Virus record (IMG/VR): IMGVR_UViG_3300028299_000021
Span: 1 to 28,538 of that record
From: a virus
Length of the DNA stretch: 28,538 nt
Strand: one strand, 5' to 3'
The notes beneath the pieces are model-generated. The model saw nothing but the letters and a program-made list of their open reading frames with translations, ran no database searches and had not been told where the DNA came from. Shown piece after piece: positions 21,689-28,449 of the stretch; position 1 is the first letter of the stretch; the number at the start of each line of letters is the position of its first letter. A program made the translations under genes and the position numbers.

Positions 21689-23301
21689 TCCTGTTGAATT
21701 TTAAATTTTAAATTTTGAATTTCATCCGAAGGATGATTGTTTTTGAGCAGCTGGTTCTTGTATTTTTCAATGAATAATTCGGTTTCACTGCGCGGGATCT
21801 CCGGGCGGCCGGCAAAGAGTTGTTCCAGCAGATCGTCCTGGGTCGGCGTCACCGGCTTACTGAAGAGGTCTTCATCCTGCAGCATGCCAATTGCCACAAA
21901 CTTCGATACCATCGGGTCGATTGGCCGGGCCTGTCCGTCTTTGAAAACCTTGCCTTCCGGCACCTGGTAATCCGGAAACTCCGTCTCCTGCAGGGTAATG
22001 TCAAAATGCGATATGTCCGTTTCCTTGACCTGCTGCCGGAACTTCAGGTAATCCGGGGTCTGCACCGCCCGAAACTCTCCGGCTTCGTGCACATCCACCG
22101 GTGCATAGTCGATCTCATAATCCTTATTGTCCAGGATCAACCAGATTTTATCCTCGTTCTCCGGATGCCAGGCAATGTCAACCATCTGCTGCACATAGTT
22201 GATGAAGGGCTTTTTCCGGGGTAGCTGAAATGTCTTGCCGAATTTCCTGATCGTAATATTATTGTATATCAGGCCTTTGTCGAAATTCAGGTACAATGTT
22301 TCATATAGTTGCTGATCCGGGACCATCCGCGGCGCGCCGTCCAGGTTCGCCAGCCAGCGCACAAACGGTATTTCATCGGTGCTGCCGTGATCATGATTAT
22401 TCCAGTACAGCAGTTCATTCCAGAGATAGCCGTTCGCCTCTTCGATGGATTTGAATTTGATGATCTTGGTGATTTTTTCAAATTCCTGGAGGATCTTAAA
22501 ACCCGATTCCACCTTGCCCTTGGCCCGGCTTTTTCCCGGCATGTGCGTTATTACCTCTACCTGCAGCCTGTGCATGGCATAGATGAACTTTGTCGATTTG
22601 ACCACCGAATCGTTATCGGAATACAGCTTGTCCGGCAATCCGTAAAAGGGGAAGGCGCCGCTTTTCTTTCTCCAACCCCTGTAGAGAAATTTCATCCACG
22701 CCAGTGTATTATTGCCTGAAATAAATTCCGCGTAGATCACCCGGCTTTTATCGTCTTTGATCTGTGCCAATGTCAGCCGCGGCTTGCGGTTGCCGGGCCG
22801 GTTCTTGTTCACCGACCAGGCTTTTTCATACCCGAAACTCCCGTCGTCGTCCAGGTAGAACTGCTGGGCAACCGTGGTGTCCATCTGGTGCAGCTCGTTG
22901 GAATATTTCGCTTCCCAGTGCCGCCAGGGCTCCAGATCCAGTTTCAGATCCTTGCGGCTCATCCGGTCGTCCCGCAGGTACCGGCGAAATGTTGCAGCTT
23001 TAAAATCGATCCCGTTCAGACTGCCCTTGCGCACCAGGGTCGTCGCCGCAAAGTCATAATCCAGCGTCAGTTTTGCCAGTGTTTTGTAATCGTCTTCGTT
23101 AATCGCTTTCCGGCTGCCTGCATCCGCCCGCTTATCCCGCTCCGGACGCAAATCTTTGGTGTAGTGATAGATCCGGGATATATCCACATTGAAATCCCTG
23201 GCCAGTTTTTTGGCCGTTTTTCTGAATGGACCGCCGCTGAGTTTGGTGTCGATACACCGGGACCGGATTTCCTGTACGTCGTGTTTATCGATCCGCCGCA
23301 T
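21685..23301 (-). CDS. MuA-like DDE transposase
   Basis: 538 residues. The DDE triad is visible: D141 in LHQMDTTVAQQ, D229 in LYSDND and E265 in SRAKGKVESGF, with RNase-H-like strands between (DDKSRVIYAEFISGNNTLAW). The N-terminal part (IDKHDVQEIRSRCIDTKLSG, RPERDKRADAG) would bind the phage ends. The C-terminal 270 residues are the usual MuA/B-contact and beta-barrel region. It cuts and joins phage ends during replicative transposition. The gene ends in the AT-rich NLKFKIQQE, sequence that a dispersed AT-rich repeat supplies. Confidence 0.93.
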   Translation of the reverse strand: MRRIDKHDVQEIRSRCIDTKLSGGPFRKTAKKLARDFNVDISRIYHYTKDLRPERDKRADAGSRKAINEDDYKTLAKLTLDYDFAATTLVRKGSLNGIDFKAATFRRYLRDDRMSRKDLKLDLEPWRHWEAKYSNELHQMDTTVAQQFYLDDDGSFGYEKAWSVNKNRPGNRKPRLTLAQIKDDKSRVIYAEFISGNNTLAWMKFLYRGWRKKSGAFPFYGLPDKLYSDNDSVVKSTKFIYAMHRLQVEVITHMPGKSRAKGKVESGFKILQEFEKITKIIKFKSIEEANGYLWNELLYWNNHDHGSTDEIPFVRWLANLDGAPRMVPDQQLYETLYLNFDKGLIYNNITIRKFGKTFQLPRKKPFINYVQQMVDIAWHPENEDKIWLILDNKDYEIDYAPVDVHEAGEFRAVQTPDYLKFRQQVKETDISHFDITLQETEFPDYQVPEGKVFKDGQARPIDPMVSKFVAIGMLQDEDLFSKPVTPTQDDLLEQLFAGRPEIPRSETELFIEKYKNQLLKNNHPSDEIQNLKFKIQQE

Positions 23302-23315
23302 ACTGTTCCTTAACC

Positions 23316-24236
23316 TTAATTCAAGTCCTTATCTTCAATCTCCGGGATGCTCTCCATTTCCGGTTCCAGTCCCGGTACCCGGTATACCGGGAATCCCCGC
23401 CGGAATGCAATTTTTTTCATCACCTCGATGATCAGATCCGTCCTCGCCACAAATCTCGAATATCTGCTGTTGATCAGACTTTCAAACTCTTTCTCTTGCG
23501 GTAAGTCGTGAATATTGTCATTGAAATAATTATAGAGTTTATCCAGTGCATATTCGGCGGCGTCTACCATCTCCATTATCGGCAGAATCCCCGGCGGCAC
23601 CTGCAGCCGCGGATCGTCGCCCTTGAGCGCCGCAATCTGAGCCGATTTATCGCGAAGACCTATCTCGCTTTCCCGGAGTTTGATATTCTTGTCGTGCACC
23701 TCTTTCTTCAGCGTCGCTATCAAATTCTCCTGGTAGCGCTGCTTCGCCATGAATTCCGATAATTCCCGCCGGGACATACTTAGAATTTCATCCTTATCTT
23801 CGCCGTAAAATGTCCCGTCCGTCAGCAGGTGATGGATTTCCTCACCCGGCGCCTGCGCCAGTATCTGCAGCTTGCTTATCTCTGCCGTACCCAGGTCTTT
23901 CATCTGGCGAACCGTATATCCGCCGAAGGCTTCGCCAACCTTAGCCCAGTTGTACCCGGTGCTTTTGGATACTCCTATCCGGGTTTCGCAGATTTCCGCG
24001 AATGACTCTTCCGCTTCCATTGTCTTTATCACATGATAGGCTTTCGCCATTTCTATGATATTGTAGATTGCATTTGCGGCGCTGTCCCGTACTATCCGGA
24101 TAAAATATTCCGGGTTGTAGCGGGTCAGCCCACTGGTGTATTTCGCCAGGCTCAGGAATTTTTGTTCGTTGTATTCCCGGATGTCCTGGATTTTATTTTT
24201 GATATCTTTGTCGAATTCTTCTAAGGATTGTTTTAT
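23316..24236 (-). CDS. HTH coiled-coil regulator, first gene of the transposition operon, AUA start proposed
   Basis: The open frame continues 62 codons upstream of the ATG at 24050, which has no ribosome site, and the added region looks coding (IKQSLEEFDKDIKNKIQDIR; FLSLAKYTSGLTRYNPEYF). The frame closes at a TGA (near 24250), and no ATG, GTG or TTG lies between. ATA at 24236, eight bases after GAGAGG, sits exactly where a start is expected. The 306-residue protein has a central HTH (AEICETRIGVSKSTGYNWAK), a coiled coil and an acidic tail. It would bind DNA near the transposition genes. A mutated ATG or a sequence error is the alternative to AUA initiation. Confidence 0.75.
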   Translation of the reverse strand: MKQSLEEFDKDIKNKIQDIREYNEQKFLSLAKYTSGLTRYNPEYFIRIVRDSAANAIYNIIEMAKAYHVIKTMEAEESFAEICETRIGVSKSTGYNWAKVGEAFGGYTVRQMKDLGTAEISKLQILAQAPGEEIHHLLTDGTFYGEDKDEILSMSRRELSEFMAKQRYQENLIATLKKEVHDKNIKLRESEIGLRDKSAQIAALKGDDPRLQVPPGILPIMEMVDAAEYALDKLYNYFNDNIHDLPQEKEFESLINSRYSRFVARTDLIIEVMKKIAFRRGFPVYRVPGLEPEMESIPEIEDKDLN

Positions 24237-24240
24237 CTTT

Positions 24241-24410
24241 AATACCTCTCAATTTTTTTGTTCATAATATTTTCCAGCGGTTGGAAAAAGTTTTTCTCGT
24301 CGATAGAAAAAATACAGGTTTACATAATCTGGAAAAGTTATGTGTAATTGCGCGCCTGTTTTTAGTCTTAAAAATAATCTTGATAATCTTGTTATCATTC
24401 AAATTTCTCT
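24241..24410. promoter_or_regulatory. Leader of the transposition operon
   Basis: 170 bp of AT-rich sequence between the 24466 gene and the regulator. It holds short palindrome-like pieces (for example TTTTTCCAACCGCTGGAAAA) but no clear -35/-10 pair on the minus strand. An ATG at 24265 starts a nine-codon frame that ends before the AUA. I see no gene in it. Confidence 0.4.
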
Positions 24411-24473
24411 GCCTTCATCTGACTAAAAAATAATCCTTCGTGTCTTGGTGTCTTTGTGGTTGCCTTCATCTGA
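24411..24473. repeat. Family-1 half element flanked by a duplicated gene end
   Basis: The right half of the element (CTTCGTGTCTTGGTGTCTTT then GTGGT, 24438-24460) lies between two copies of TGCCTTCATCTGA (24410-24422 and 24461-24473). The second copy is the end of the 24466 gene including its stop codon, so the stop region is duplicated on the other side of the repeat. Confidence 0.85.
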
Positions 24474-24786
24474 ACCTGTTGACCTCCATCTTGATCTTCT
24501 CATGCTGATCGTGCAGCGCCTTCATATACCGGTAGCTCAGCTGGATCAGCGGCTGTCCCACGGTGTATTTCTTGTCCGGCCGGGCGTCCACCCAGCCCCG
24601 GTCCGTCAGCGTCTGCAGCACCCGGAAAACCTTATTCTCCGAAGCGTCGATCCCGTGATCCTGGCCCATCTTCGTAATCTCTTTCAGGCTCAGCCCGTCG
24701 AAGGGTACCATCTGGTCCATCATCAACTGCAAGACGTCGATCCCGTCCCGCAGCGCCTCGATTATATATACATTCTCTTCAGCCAT
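24466..24786 (-). CDS. IclR-type winged-helix regulator
   Basis: 106 residues. LSLKEITKMGQDHGIDASEN then KVFRVLQTLTDRGWVDARPD and KKYTVGQPLIQLSYRYMKAL match the DNA-binding domain of IclR-like proteins (helices, recognition helix KVFRVLQTL, wing KYTVG). There is no effector domain, so it is a compact regulator, possibly with the Ner-type role of Mu (repression of the early promoter). It lies upstream of the transposition genes. Its end is duplicated by a repeat. Confidence 0.85.
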   Translation of the reverse strand: MAEENVYIIEALRDGIDVLQLMMDQMVPFDGLSLKEITKMGQDHGIDASENKVFRVLQTLTDRGWVDARPDKKYTVGQPLIQLSYRYMKALHDQHEKIKMEVNRFR

Positions 24787-24801
24787 AAATTTCTCTTAAC
24801 A

Positions 24802-24827
24802 ATTAGTGCAATTAGCGTAATTCGCGG
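24802..24827. repeat. Family-2 interspersed repeat
   Basis: Coding strand GTCCGCGAATTACGCTAATT then GCACTAATT, starting at the TAG stop of the 24829 gene. Confidence 0.85.
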
Positions 24828-24828
24828 A

Positions 24829-25251
24829 CTATCCTATTAGCCGCGCTTTAAGTTCTCTTTCCTTCGTCTGCAGCTTCAGAATATCCTTCTGAATTTTCGC
24901 CAGCGCCACATACTCCAGCTCGTCGCCGGAAACAAATTCGCCGCCCGCCGCGCCGCACAGTAATACCATAGCGCTGCTGTCTCTGCAGACTATGCCCGCC
25001 GCGACGATCACATCCGCCGGCACCCGCACGTCGTCATGGCTCTCGGCGGTATAATTATCCAGCATCGACTTTGAAACTTCATAGCCGACCAGCTCCGATA
25101 CCTGCGCCGCTACCTGGTAGCGTGAGAGATCGGACTTTCTTAACATGCGTGAAAGCGTTCCCTTGATCTCCCCCTGGATCGCCAGGGACCCGGGAACTGT
25201 CTCGCTTACGATCGATAATTGATTCGGGTTTACATCTTTTTTACGCGTCAT
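24829..25251 (-). CDS. Mu-like phage early regulatory protein
   Basis: 140 residues. LSRYQVAAQVSELVGYEVSK and SMLDNYTAESHDDVRVPADV match a small protein family found near the early operon of many Mu-like prophages, where the pattern L-x-R-x-QVA-x-x-VS-x-L-x-G and ML-x-x-x-TAES-H is conserved. The rest is helical. It is thought to be a DNA-binding regulator; the exact role is not known to me. The ATG follows AAAAAGGGGCGAGAT. A 15-bp palindrome lies just upstream. Confidence 0.7.
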   Translation of the reverse strand: MTRKKDVNPNQLSIVSETVPGSLAIQGEIKGTLSRMLRKSDLSRYQVAAQVSELVGYEVSKSMLDNYTAESHDDVRVPADVIVAAGIVCRDSSAMVLLCGAAGGEFVSGDELEYVALAKIQKDILKLQTKERELKARLIG

Positions 25252-25266
25252 ATCTCGCCCCTTTTT

Positions 25267-25281
25267 GTAACCGCCGGTTAC
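25267..25281. promoter_or_regulatory. Palindromic operator GTAACCG-C-CGGTTAC
   Basis: A perfect 7+1+7 inverted repeat 16 bases before the regulator's ATG, between the gene and the promoter motifs near 25304-25339. A repressor dimer could bind it. The protein is not identified; the IclR-type regulator encoded next door is the simplest candidate. Confidence 0.6.
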
Positions 25282-25303
25282 TAATCTTTTTTATTTTTTG
25301 AAA

Positions 25304-25332
25304 TTGACATTCTTTATATGTATCTGTAATAT
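25304..25332 (+). promoter_or_regulatory. Sigma-70 promoter, plus strand
   Basis: TTGACA (6/6), a 17-bp spacer and TAATAT (4/6) form a strong plus-strand promoter. It would run antisense to the membrane-protein gene at 25438-25653 and then into the small plus-strand gene at 25840. On the minus strand TTGACT (25339-25334) with TATAAA at 15-bp spacing is a weaker overlapping promoter for the early genes. Only the motifs are seen; activity is inferred. Confidence 0.65.
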
Positions 25333-25437
25333 TAGTCAAGATGCTACGTAATTGCCCCCAGAAGAAACTCCTGCCCGAAGCGCCCTCAGTGAAGAATCCG
25401 GGCGGGCAAATCTTTACGGCTGTTGTCATGGAATTAA

Positions 25438-25653
25438 TCACTTAATAACGTCAAGGATTACAAATGCAAAACATGAGATTGCGAACCCACCTAAAAAACA
25501 CCATAAAATGCGTGACATCAGTAATACTTGTAGTTCTAGCTTTTCGAGAGGTGTATCTGCTTTTATGCCGTCGATTTTTAGCAACAACTGTACTGCAATG
25601 GCAGATCCTATATACATCGGGAGTAACACTGCTGATTCCAATAAGCGTATCAT
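25438..25653 (-). CDS. Small two-span membrane protein, hypothetical
   Basis: 71 residues, with AAAGG nine bases before the ATG. Two membrane spans: residues 8-25 (VLLPMYIGSAIAVQLLLK) and 48-70 (RILWCFLGGFAISCFAFVIL). The middle is polar. Small membrane proteins between repressor and early genes occur in several phages as superinfection-exclusion or lysis-timing proteins. No family recognised. Confidence 0.65.
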   Translation of the reverse strand: MIRLLESAVLLPMYIGSAIAVQLLLKIDGIKADTPLEKLELQVLLMSRILWCFLGGFAISCFAFVILDVIK

Positions 25654-25756
25654 GTATTATTTACCTTTCTGTTATAAATAGACGGTTAAAGAAAAGAGTT
25701 AATTTCACACCATCCCCGGCTCCGGTATGCGGGGATCTGCGAAAGCATTTTTGAAA

Positions 25757-25809
25757 TATAAAAGAAAAGGCCCCGCAGACGTGAGGGTGACGCCACAGTC
25801 CGCAGGGCC
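25757..25809 (-). terminator. Terminator hairpin, copy 1
   Basis: GGCCCCGCAGAC pairs with GTCCGCAGGGCC (two mismatches in 12) around a GTG...CAC inner stem; on the minus strand the hairpin is followed by TTTTCTTTTAT. Copy 2 lies at 26121-26171. They bracket the two convergent small genes. A structured regulatory RNA is also possible. Confidence 0.75.
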
Positions 25810-25839
25810 GCAGAAACCACACTAAAAACAGGAGTAATT

Positions 25840-25995
25840 ATGTGTGATTGCAAAGAACAAGTTGCCTTTGAGATGTACAAAATATTAGTCAAACTCGACG
25901 GCCAAAACCCTAAAGTTCCCGACGACGATACGGTCAAGAAGCACCTTGATCTTTTTCGGAAGTGTCTGGATTCGGTTCGTCAAGTCGAGCCTTGA
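25840..25995 (+). CDS. Small plus-strand protein, hypothetical
   Basis: 51 residues, MCDCKEQVAFEMYKILVKLD then GQNPKVPDDDTVKKHLDLFR. The ATG follows AGGAGTAATT, a strong ribosome site. The N-terminal CDC and the acidic helical body give no family. It overlaps the minus-strand gene 25934-26095 by 62 bases, tail to tail. The upstream TTGACA promoter could drive it. It is in the immunity region and may be a regulator or exclusion factor. Confidence 0.7.
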   Translation: MCDCKEQVAFEMYKILVKLDGQNPKVPDDDTVKKHLDLFRKCLDSVRQVEP

Positions 25996-26095
25996 TATAA
26001 TGATAGGTCTCCATGAATTCTTCTTTTTTTCGTTTCTTAGTGATTTGAATGGCGATTTTCAAAAGTTCAATACAGAATTCATTTACTTCGTGCAT
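25934..26095 (-). CDS. Small minus-strand protein, hypothetical
   Basis: 53 residues, MHEVNEFCIELLKIAIQITK then KRKKEEFMETYHYIKARLDE. AAAGGATAGATC precedes the ATG. Helical and charged. Its C-terminal codons overlap those of the plus-strand gene. It lies between the two terminator hairpins and downstream of the leftward early promoter. Function unknown; both small genes have good ribosome sites, so the overlap is unlikely to be an artefact. Confidence 0.7.
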   Translation of the reverse strand: MHEVNEFCIELLKIAIQITKKRKKEEFMETYHYIKARLDEPNPDTSEKDQGAS

Positions 26096-26120
26096 GATCT
26101 ATCCTTTCGTTTTTTGATTT

Positions 26121-26171
26121 ATAAGGAAAAGGCCCCGCAGACGTGAGGTAGGCGCCACAGTCCGCAGGGCC
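26121..26171 (-). terminator. Terminator hairpin, copy 2
   Basis: GGCCCCGCAGACGTGAGGTA then GGCGCCACAGTCCGCAGGGC, closely matching copy 1 (25769-25809). TTTTCCTTAT follows on the minus strand. Transcripts from the leftward promoter at 26286-26314 meet it before the first small gene, so it may act as an attenuator. Confidence 0.75.
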
Positions 26172-26285
26172 GGGGAAACCAATAATAAATGATTGTTAGA
26201 GGAGACTGTCTTTTTCTGATTCGCCATTAGCCTACCGGCGTTTCAATTGTTTAGTAGCTAGTTAGTACGATTTTCATCTTGGATT

Positions 26286-26314
26286 AATATAAAAAGTGAT
26301 TTTATCACATGCAA
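26286..26314 (-). promoter_or_regulatory. Leftward early promoter (proposed)
   Basis: TTGCAT, 17 bp, TATATT on the minus strand. The repressor operator GTGATTTTATCAC fills the spacer, so a bound repressor would block it. It reads leftward into the early genes, divergent from the repressor. Motif match is 3/6 and 5/6; the placement over the operator is the stronger argument. Confidence 0.6.
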
Positions 26315-26334
26315 GTAAAAAGTGAATATATCAC
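26296..26334. promoter_or_regulatory. Two repressor operators, GTGA-N5-TCAC
   Basis: GTGATTTTATCAC (26296-26308) and GTGAATATATCAC (26322-26334) are perfect 4+5+4 palindromes whose centres are 26 bp apart. One overlaps the leftward promoter, the other lies just before the repressor ATG, as in lambda-type autoregulated immunity regions. Confidence 0.85.
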
Positions 26335-26340
26335 AATCTT

Positions 26341-26760
26341 ATGAATAAGCGATTAGAGTACGTCCGAAAAAAAATAATGAAACTAACTCAGCAAAAATTT
26401 GCTGATGAATTGGGTATAGATAGAACCAGCCTGTCTAATTATGAACGTGGTAAAACAGAAATTCCGCTTTACATCGCCAAACTGATCGCTGCAAGATACC
26501 TGATCAGTGAAAAATGGCTGTTGACTGGCGAAGGATCTGTTGTGGAATATCCTGTCAGGGAAGAGTCGTTTTCCGGTAATACCCGTGATGAAACAAAATT
26601 ATTACGCATAGAGGCAAACATCAATGCCATGCTAAAAGAAACGAACATTTTGGACGAAAAGATTAAAGTCCTGGACGAAGCGCTTGATCGTCTGGATGAG
26701 GGGGAGCGCCGGATTCTGATCGATTCTTTTCTGAGTATTATCCGGCTCAAGACCACCTGA
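26341..26760 (+). CDS. XRE-family repressor (immunity repressor)
   Basis: 139 residues. LTQQKFADELGIDRTSLSNY then ERGKTEIPLYIAKLIAARY is a XRE HTH (about residues 14-52) and SEKWLLTGEGSVVEYPV is the usual end of the domain in such repressors. A C-terminal coiled coil (NINAMLKETNILDEKIKVLD) should dimerise it. There is no LexA-type protease domain. The ATG lies seven bases after the second operator with no ribosome site, so a leaderless mRNA is likely, as for lambda cI. It would keep the early promoter off in the lysogen. Confidence 0.88.
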   Translation: MNKRLEYVRKKIMKLTQQKFADELGIDRTSLSNYERGKTEIPLYIAKLIAARYLISEKWLLTGEGSVVEYPVREESFSGNTRDETKLLRIEANINAMLKETNILDEKIKVLDEALDRLDEGERRILIDSFLSIIRLKTT

Positions 26761-26790
26761 GCGCTTCCGGGTCGGAATATGATCTTCCTT

Positions 26791-26852
26791 TTGCCCCCGG
26801 AATTGAATATAGTATAAATGTACGCGCACGCGTTCGAGAAAAGGAGATTTTT
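26791..26852 (+). promoter_or_regulatory. Cargo promoter/leader cassette, copy A
   Basis: TTGCCC at 26791, 16-bp spacer, TATAAA at 26813, then AATGTACGCGCACGCGTTCG and AGAAAAGGAGATTTTT to the ATG at 26853. It has the same geometry and 31 of 36 leader bases in common with copy B at 27563-27624. Confidence 0.75.
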
Positions 26853-27530
26853 ATGAAAAATCAAACAAATAACGGAACATGCCCTTTTTGCGATCATAAA
26901 TTTAATAAAAGTCCCCTGCGCAAAACGAAATGTCTCCACTGTCATAATTTTGTTTATGTTCGCACATATCCCGATACCAGAAAGAAAGTACTTGTCACTA
27001 AAGAGCGTGCGGATGAAATTCAGGAAATCTACAATCAGAGAGCGGTTTCATCTGCATCCAGAACTCAGGTACTTAACTTTATTCATGCCAGTAATTTTGA
27101 TTTTGAAAATTCAAAAAAGATTTTATCTGCTAAATTCGGATCAGAGCCTTCGGAAAACGATGTGTTGTGGAACCTGGCCAACCAATCTTTATTAAATACT
27201 CAAGATCATCATACAAAACAATCTGTCTATCATGCCATGGCCCTGATCGATCACGCCAGGGGCCGCGACCCATTCCGGCATTTGGTATTGTCAATCCAAC
27301 AGAACATCTATGATCACCAGGCAAAAGGCGCCACCCATCTTGAAATAATGAGTAAACATTGTTGTGATGAATGTAAAATATTTAACGGAAAAGTAATCTC
27401 TGTAAAAAACGCTCTATCTGAGATGCCATTGCCGGTTAAAAAATGCTCAAATCATTCCGGACTTTGCCAATGTGAATATCTATATCATGTAGACATGAAT
27501 GAATTCAAATCGATGCTAAGAAATAAGTAA
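26853..27530 (+). CDS. Zinc-binding cargo protein, hypothetical
   Basis: 225 residues. An N-terminal zinc ribbon has C10, C13, C27 and C30 (CPFCDHKF, KCLHCHNF). A helical middle follows. The end (residues 166-225) has HCCDECKIFNGKVISVK, LPVKKCSNHSGLCQCEYL, a Cys/His cluster like the C-terminal module of some Mu F/SPP1 gp7-type proteins, so it may bind a second metal. It lies on the plus strand beside the repressor, outside the lytic operons, and shares its promoter with the lipoprotein gene. Likely lysogenic conversion (moron) cargo; its role is not known. Confidence 0.75.
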   Translation: MKNQTNNGTCPFCDHKFNKSPLRKTKCLHCHNFVYVRTYPDTRKKVLVTKERADEIQEIYNQRAVSSASRTQVLNFIHASNFDFENSKKILSAKFGSEPSENDVLWNLANQSLLNTQDHHTKQSVYHAMALIDHARGRDPFRHLVLSIQQNIYDHQAKGATHLEIMSKHCCDECKIFNGKVISVKNALSEMPLPVKKCSNHSGLCQCEYLYHVDMNEFKSMLRNK

Positions 27531-27562
27531 ATATGAATCACGACCGGACTGTATTATCCCGA

Positions 27563-27624
27563 TTGTTATTTGTGATTATATTAATATTAATGTGCGCGCC
27601 CGCGTTCGAGAAATGGAGGATTTT
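27563..27624 (+). promoter_or_regulatory. Cargo promoter/leader cassette, copy B
   Basis: TTGTTA at 27563, 16-bp spacer, TATTAA at 27585, then AATGTGCGCGCCCGCGTTCG and AGAAATGGAGGATTTT to the ATG at 27625. Distances to the ATG (62 and 40 bases for the two boxes) equal those in copy A. Confidence 0.75.
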
Positions 27625-28245
27625 ATGAGACATTTATTATTCATTTTCGCTATTTTATTTTTAATTGGATGTGCTACTACTCAATACCGCTCATCGGCTA
27701 TTTATGATTTTATTTTAGTCAATTGTGAAAAATCAAATAATGAATATACTATCATTAAAAATGATCGGTTGACATTGGAAGATGAAAATATTTTAATAAG
27801 ATGGAATCCCGATGCTCATCATTTGAATTTTACCCTTTTGAATAAAACTGATAAAACAATCAAGATCATCTGGGATAATTCGGTTTATATAGATGAAAAT
27901 GGCATAAGTAATCGTGTTATCCATTCCGGTATCAAATATATTGAAAAAGACAGACCTCAAATGCCATCTATAATCATAAAGAATGGAACAATATCGGATT
28001 ATTTATACCCATCAAATAAAATATACTTCTTACCTGGACAATTTGGTGGTTGGTTTGAAAAACCATTATTCCCCTCATATACTATTTCAAAAAATATTGA
28101 TATGAGATCAGAAACTGAAACATATATAGGAAAAGAGATCAAAATATTATTAGCACTTGAAATTAATAATGAAGAAATAGAATATATTTTTACGCTTAAA
28201 ATAAACGACATTACAATTCAAGAATCAGAAGTTCCTTTATTTTGA
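27625..28245 (+). CDS. Lipoprotein, lysogenic-conversion candidate
   Basis: 206 residues. The start MRHLLFIFAILFLIGCATTQ is a lipoprotein signal peptide with lipobox LIGC (Cys16). The in-frame ATG at 27592 would add residues before the signal and is not used; the ATG at 27625 has GGAGGA. The mature part is beta-rich and polar (ILIRWNPDAHHLNFTLLNKT). It would be anchored in the cell envelope. Prophage lipoproteins of this kind often block superinfection or alter the surface. The gene is clearly AT-rich compared with the structural genes. Confidence 0.85.
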   Translation: MRHLLFIFAILFLIGCATTQYRSSAIYDFILVNCEKSNNEYTIIKNDRLTLEDENILIRWNPDAHHLNFTLLNKTDKTIKIIWDNSVYIDENGISNRVIHSGIKYIEKDRPQMPSIIIKNGTISDYLYPSNKIYFLPGQFGGWFEKPLFPSYTISKNIDMRSETETYIGKEIKILLALEINNEEIEYIFTLKINDITIQESEVPLF

Positions 28246-28449
28246 ATATGTTTTCCGGCCTCAGCCCCCGGGATCTCCGAGACCATATTTTCCTATTCAT
28301 TTGCCAACATTATTCCCACCCATAAATACTTGACTCTGTAAAATTATACCTGTCCAGTTTTTGACCAGTTTTGGGTAGATTCCTCCTCAATATCGTGTAC
28401 ATACCCCATATTTATAGTGTTCGTTTTTACGATAGAAATATCGGTGAGC
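28246..28449. other. Prophage right end / host junction candidate
   Basis: About 200 bp without a gene. It holds CCAGTTTTTGACCAGTTTTG (28354-28373), two copies of a CCAGTTTT motif, and a TCGT-TTTT-ACGA inverted repeat at 28421-28432. In Mu the end nearest the repressor carries several transposase sites, so this is a plausible place for the phage end, but no 5'-TG boundary can be assigned with certainty. Confidence 0.3.

Noticed and set aside
25241-25441. 66-codon minus-strand frame (GTG start) ending at the regulator ATG
   Set aside because: It overlaps both neighbours as an operon gene would, but it runs across the operator and promoter motifs and resembles no protein; I left it as regulatory DNA.
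25686-25937. 83-codon minus-strand frame through terminator copy 1
   Set aside because: ALRTVASPSRLRGLF is translated hairpin. The same reading recurs at copy 2, and the plus-strand gene at 25840 has the better ribosome site.
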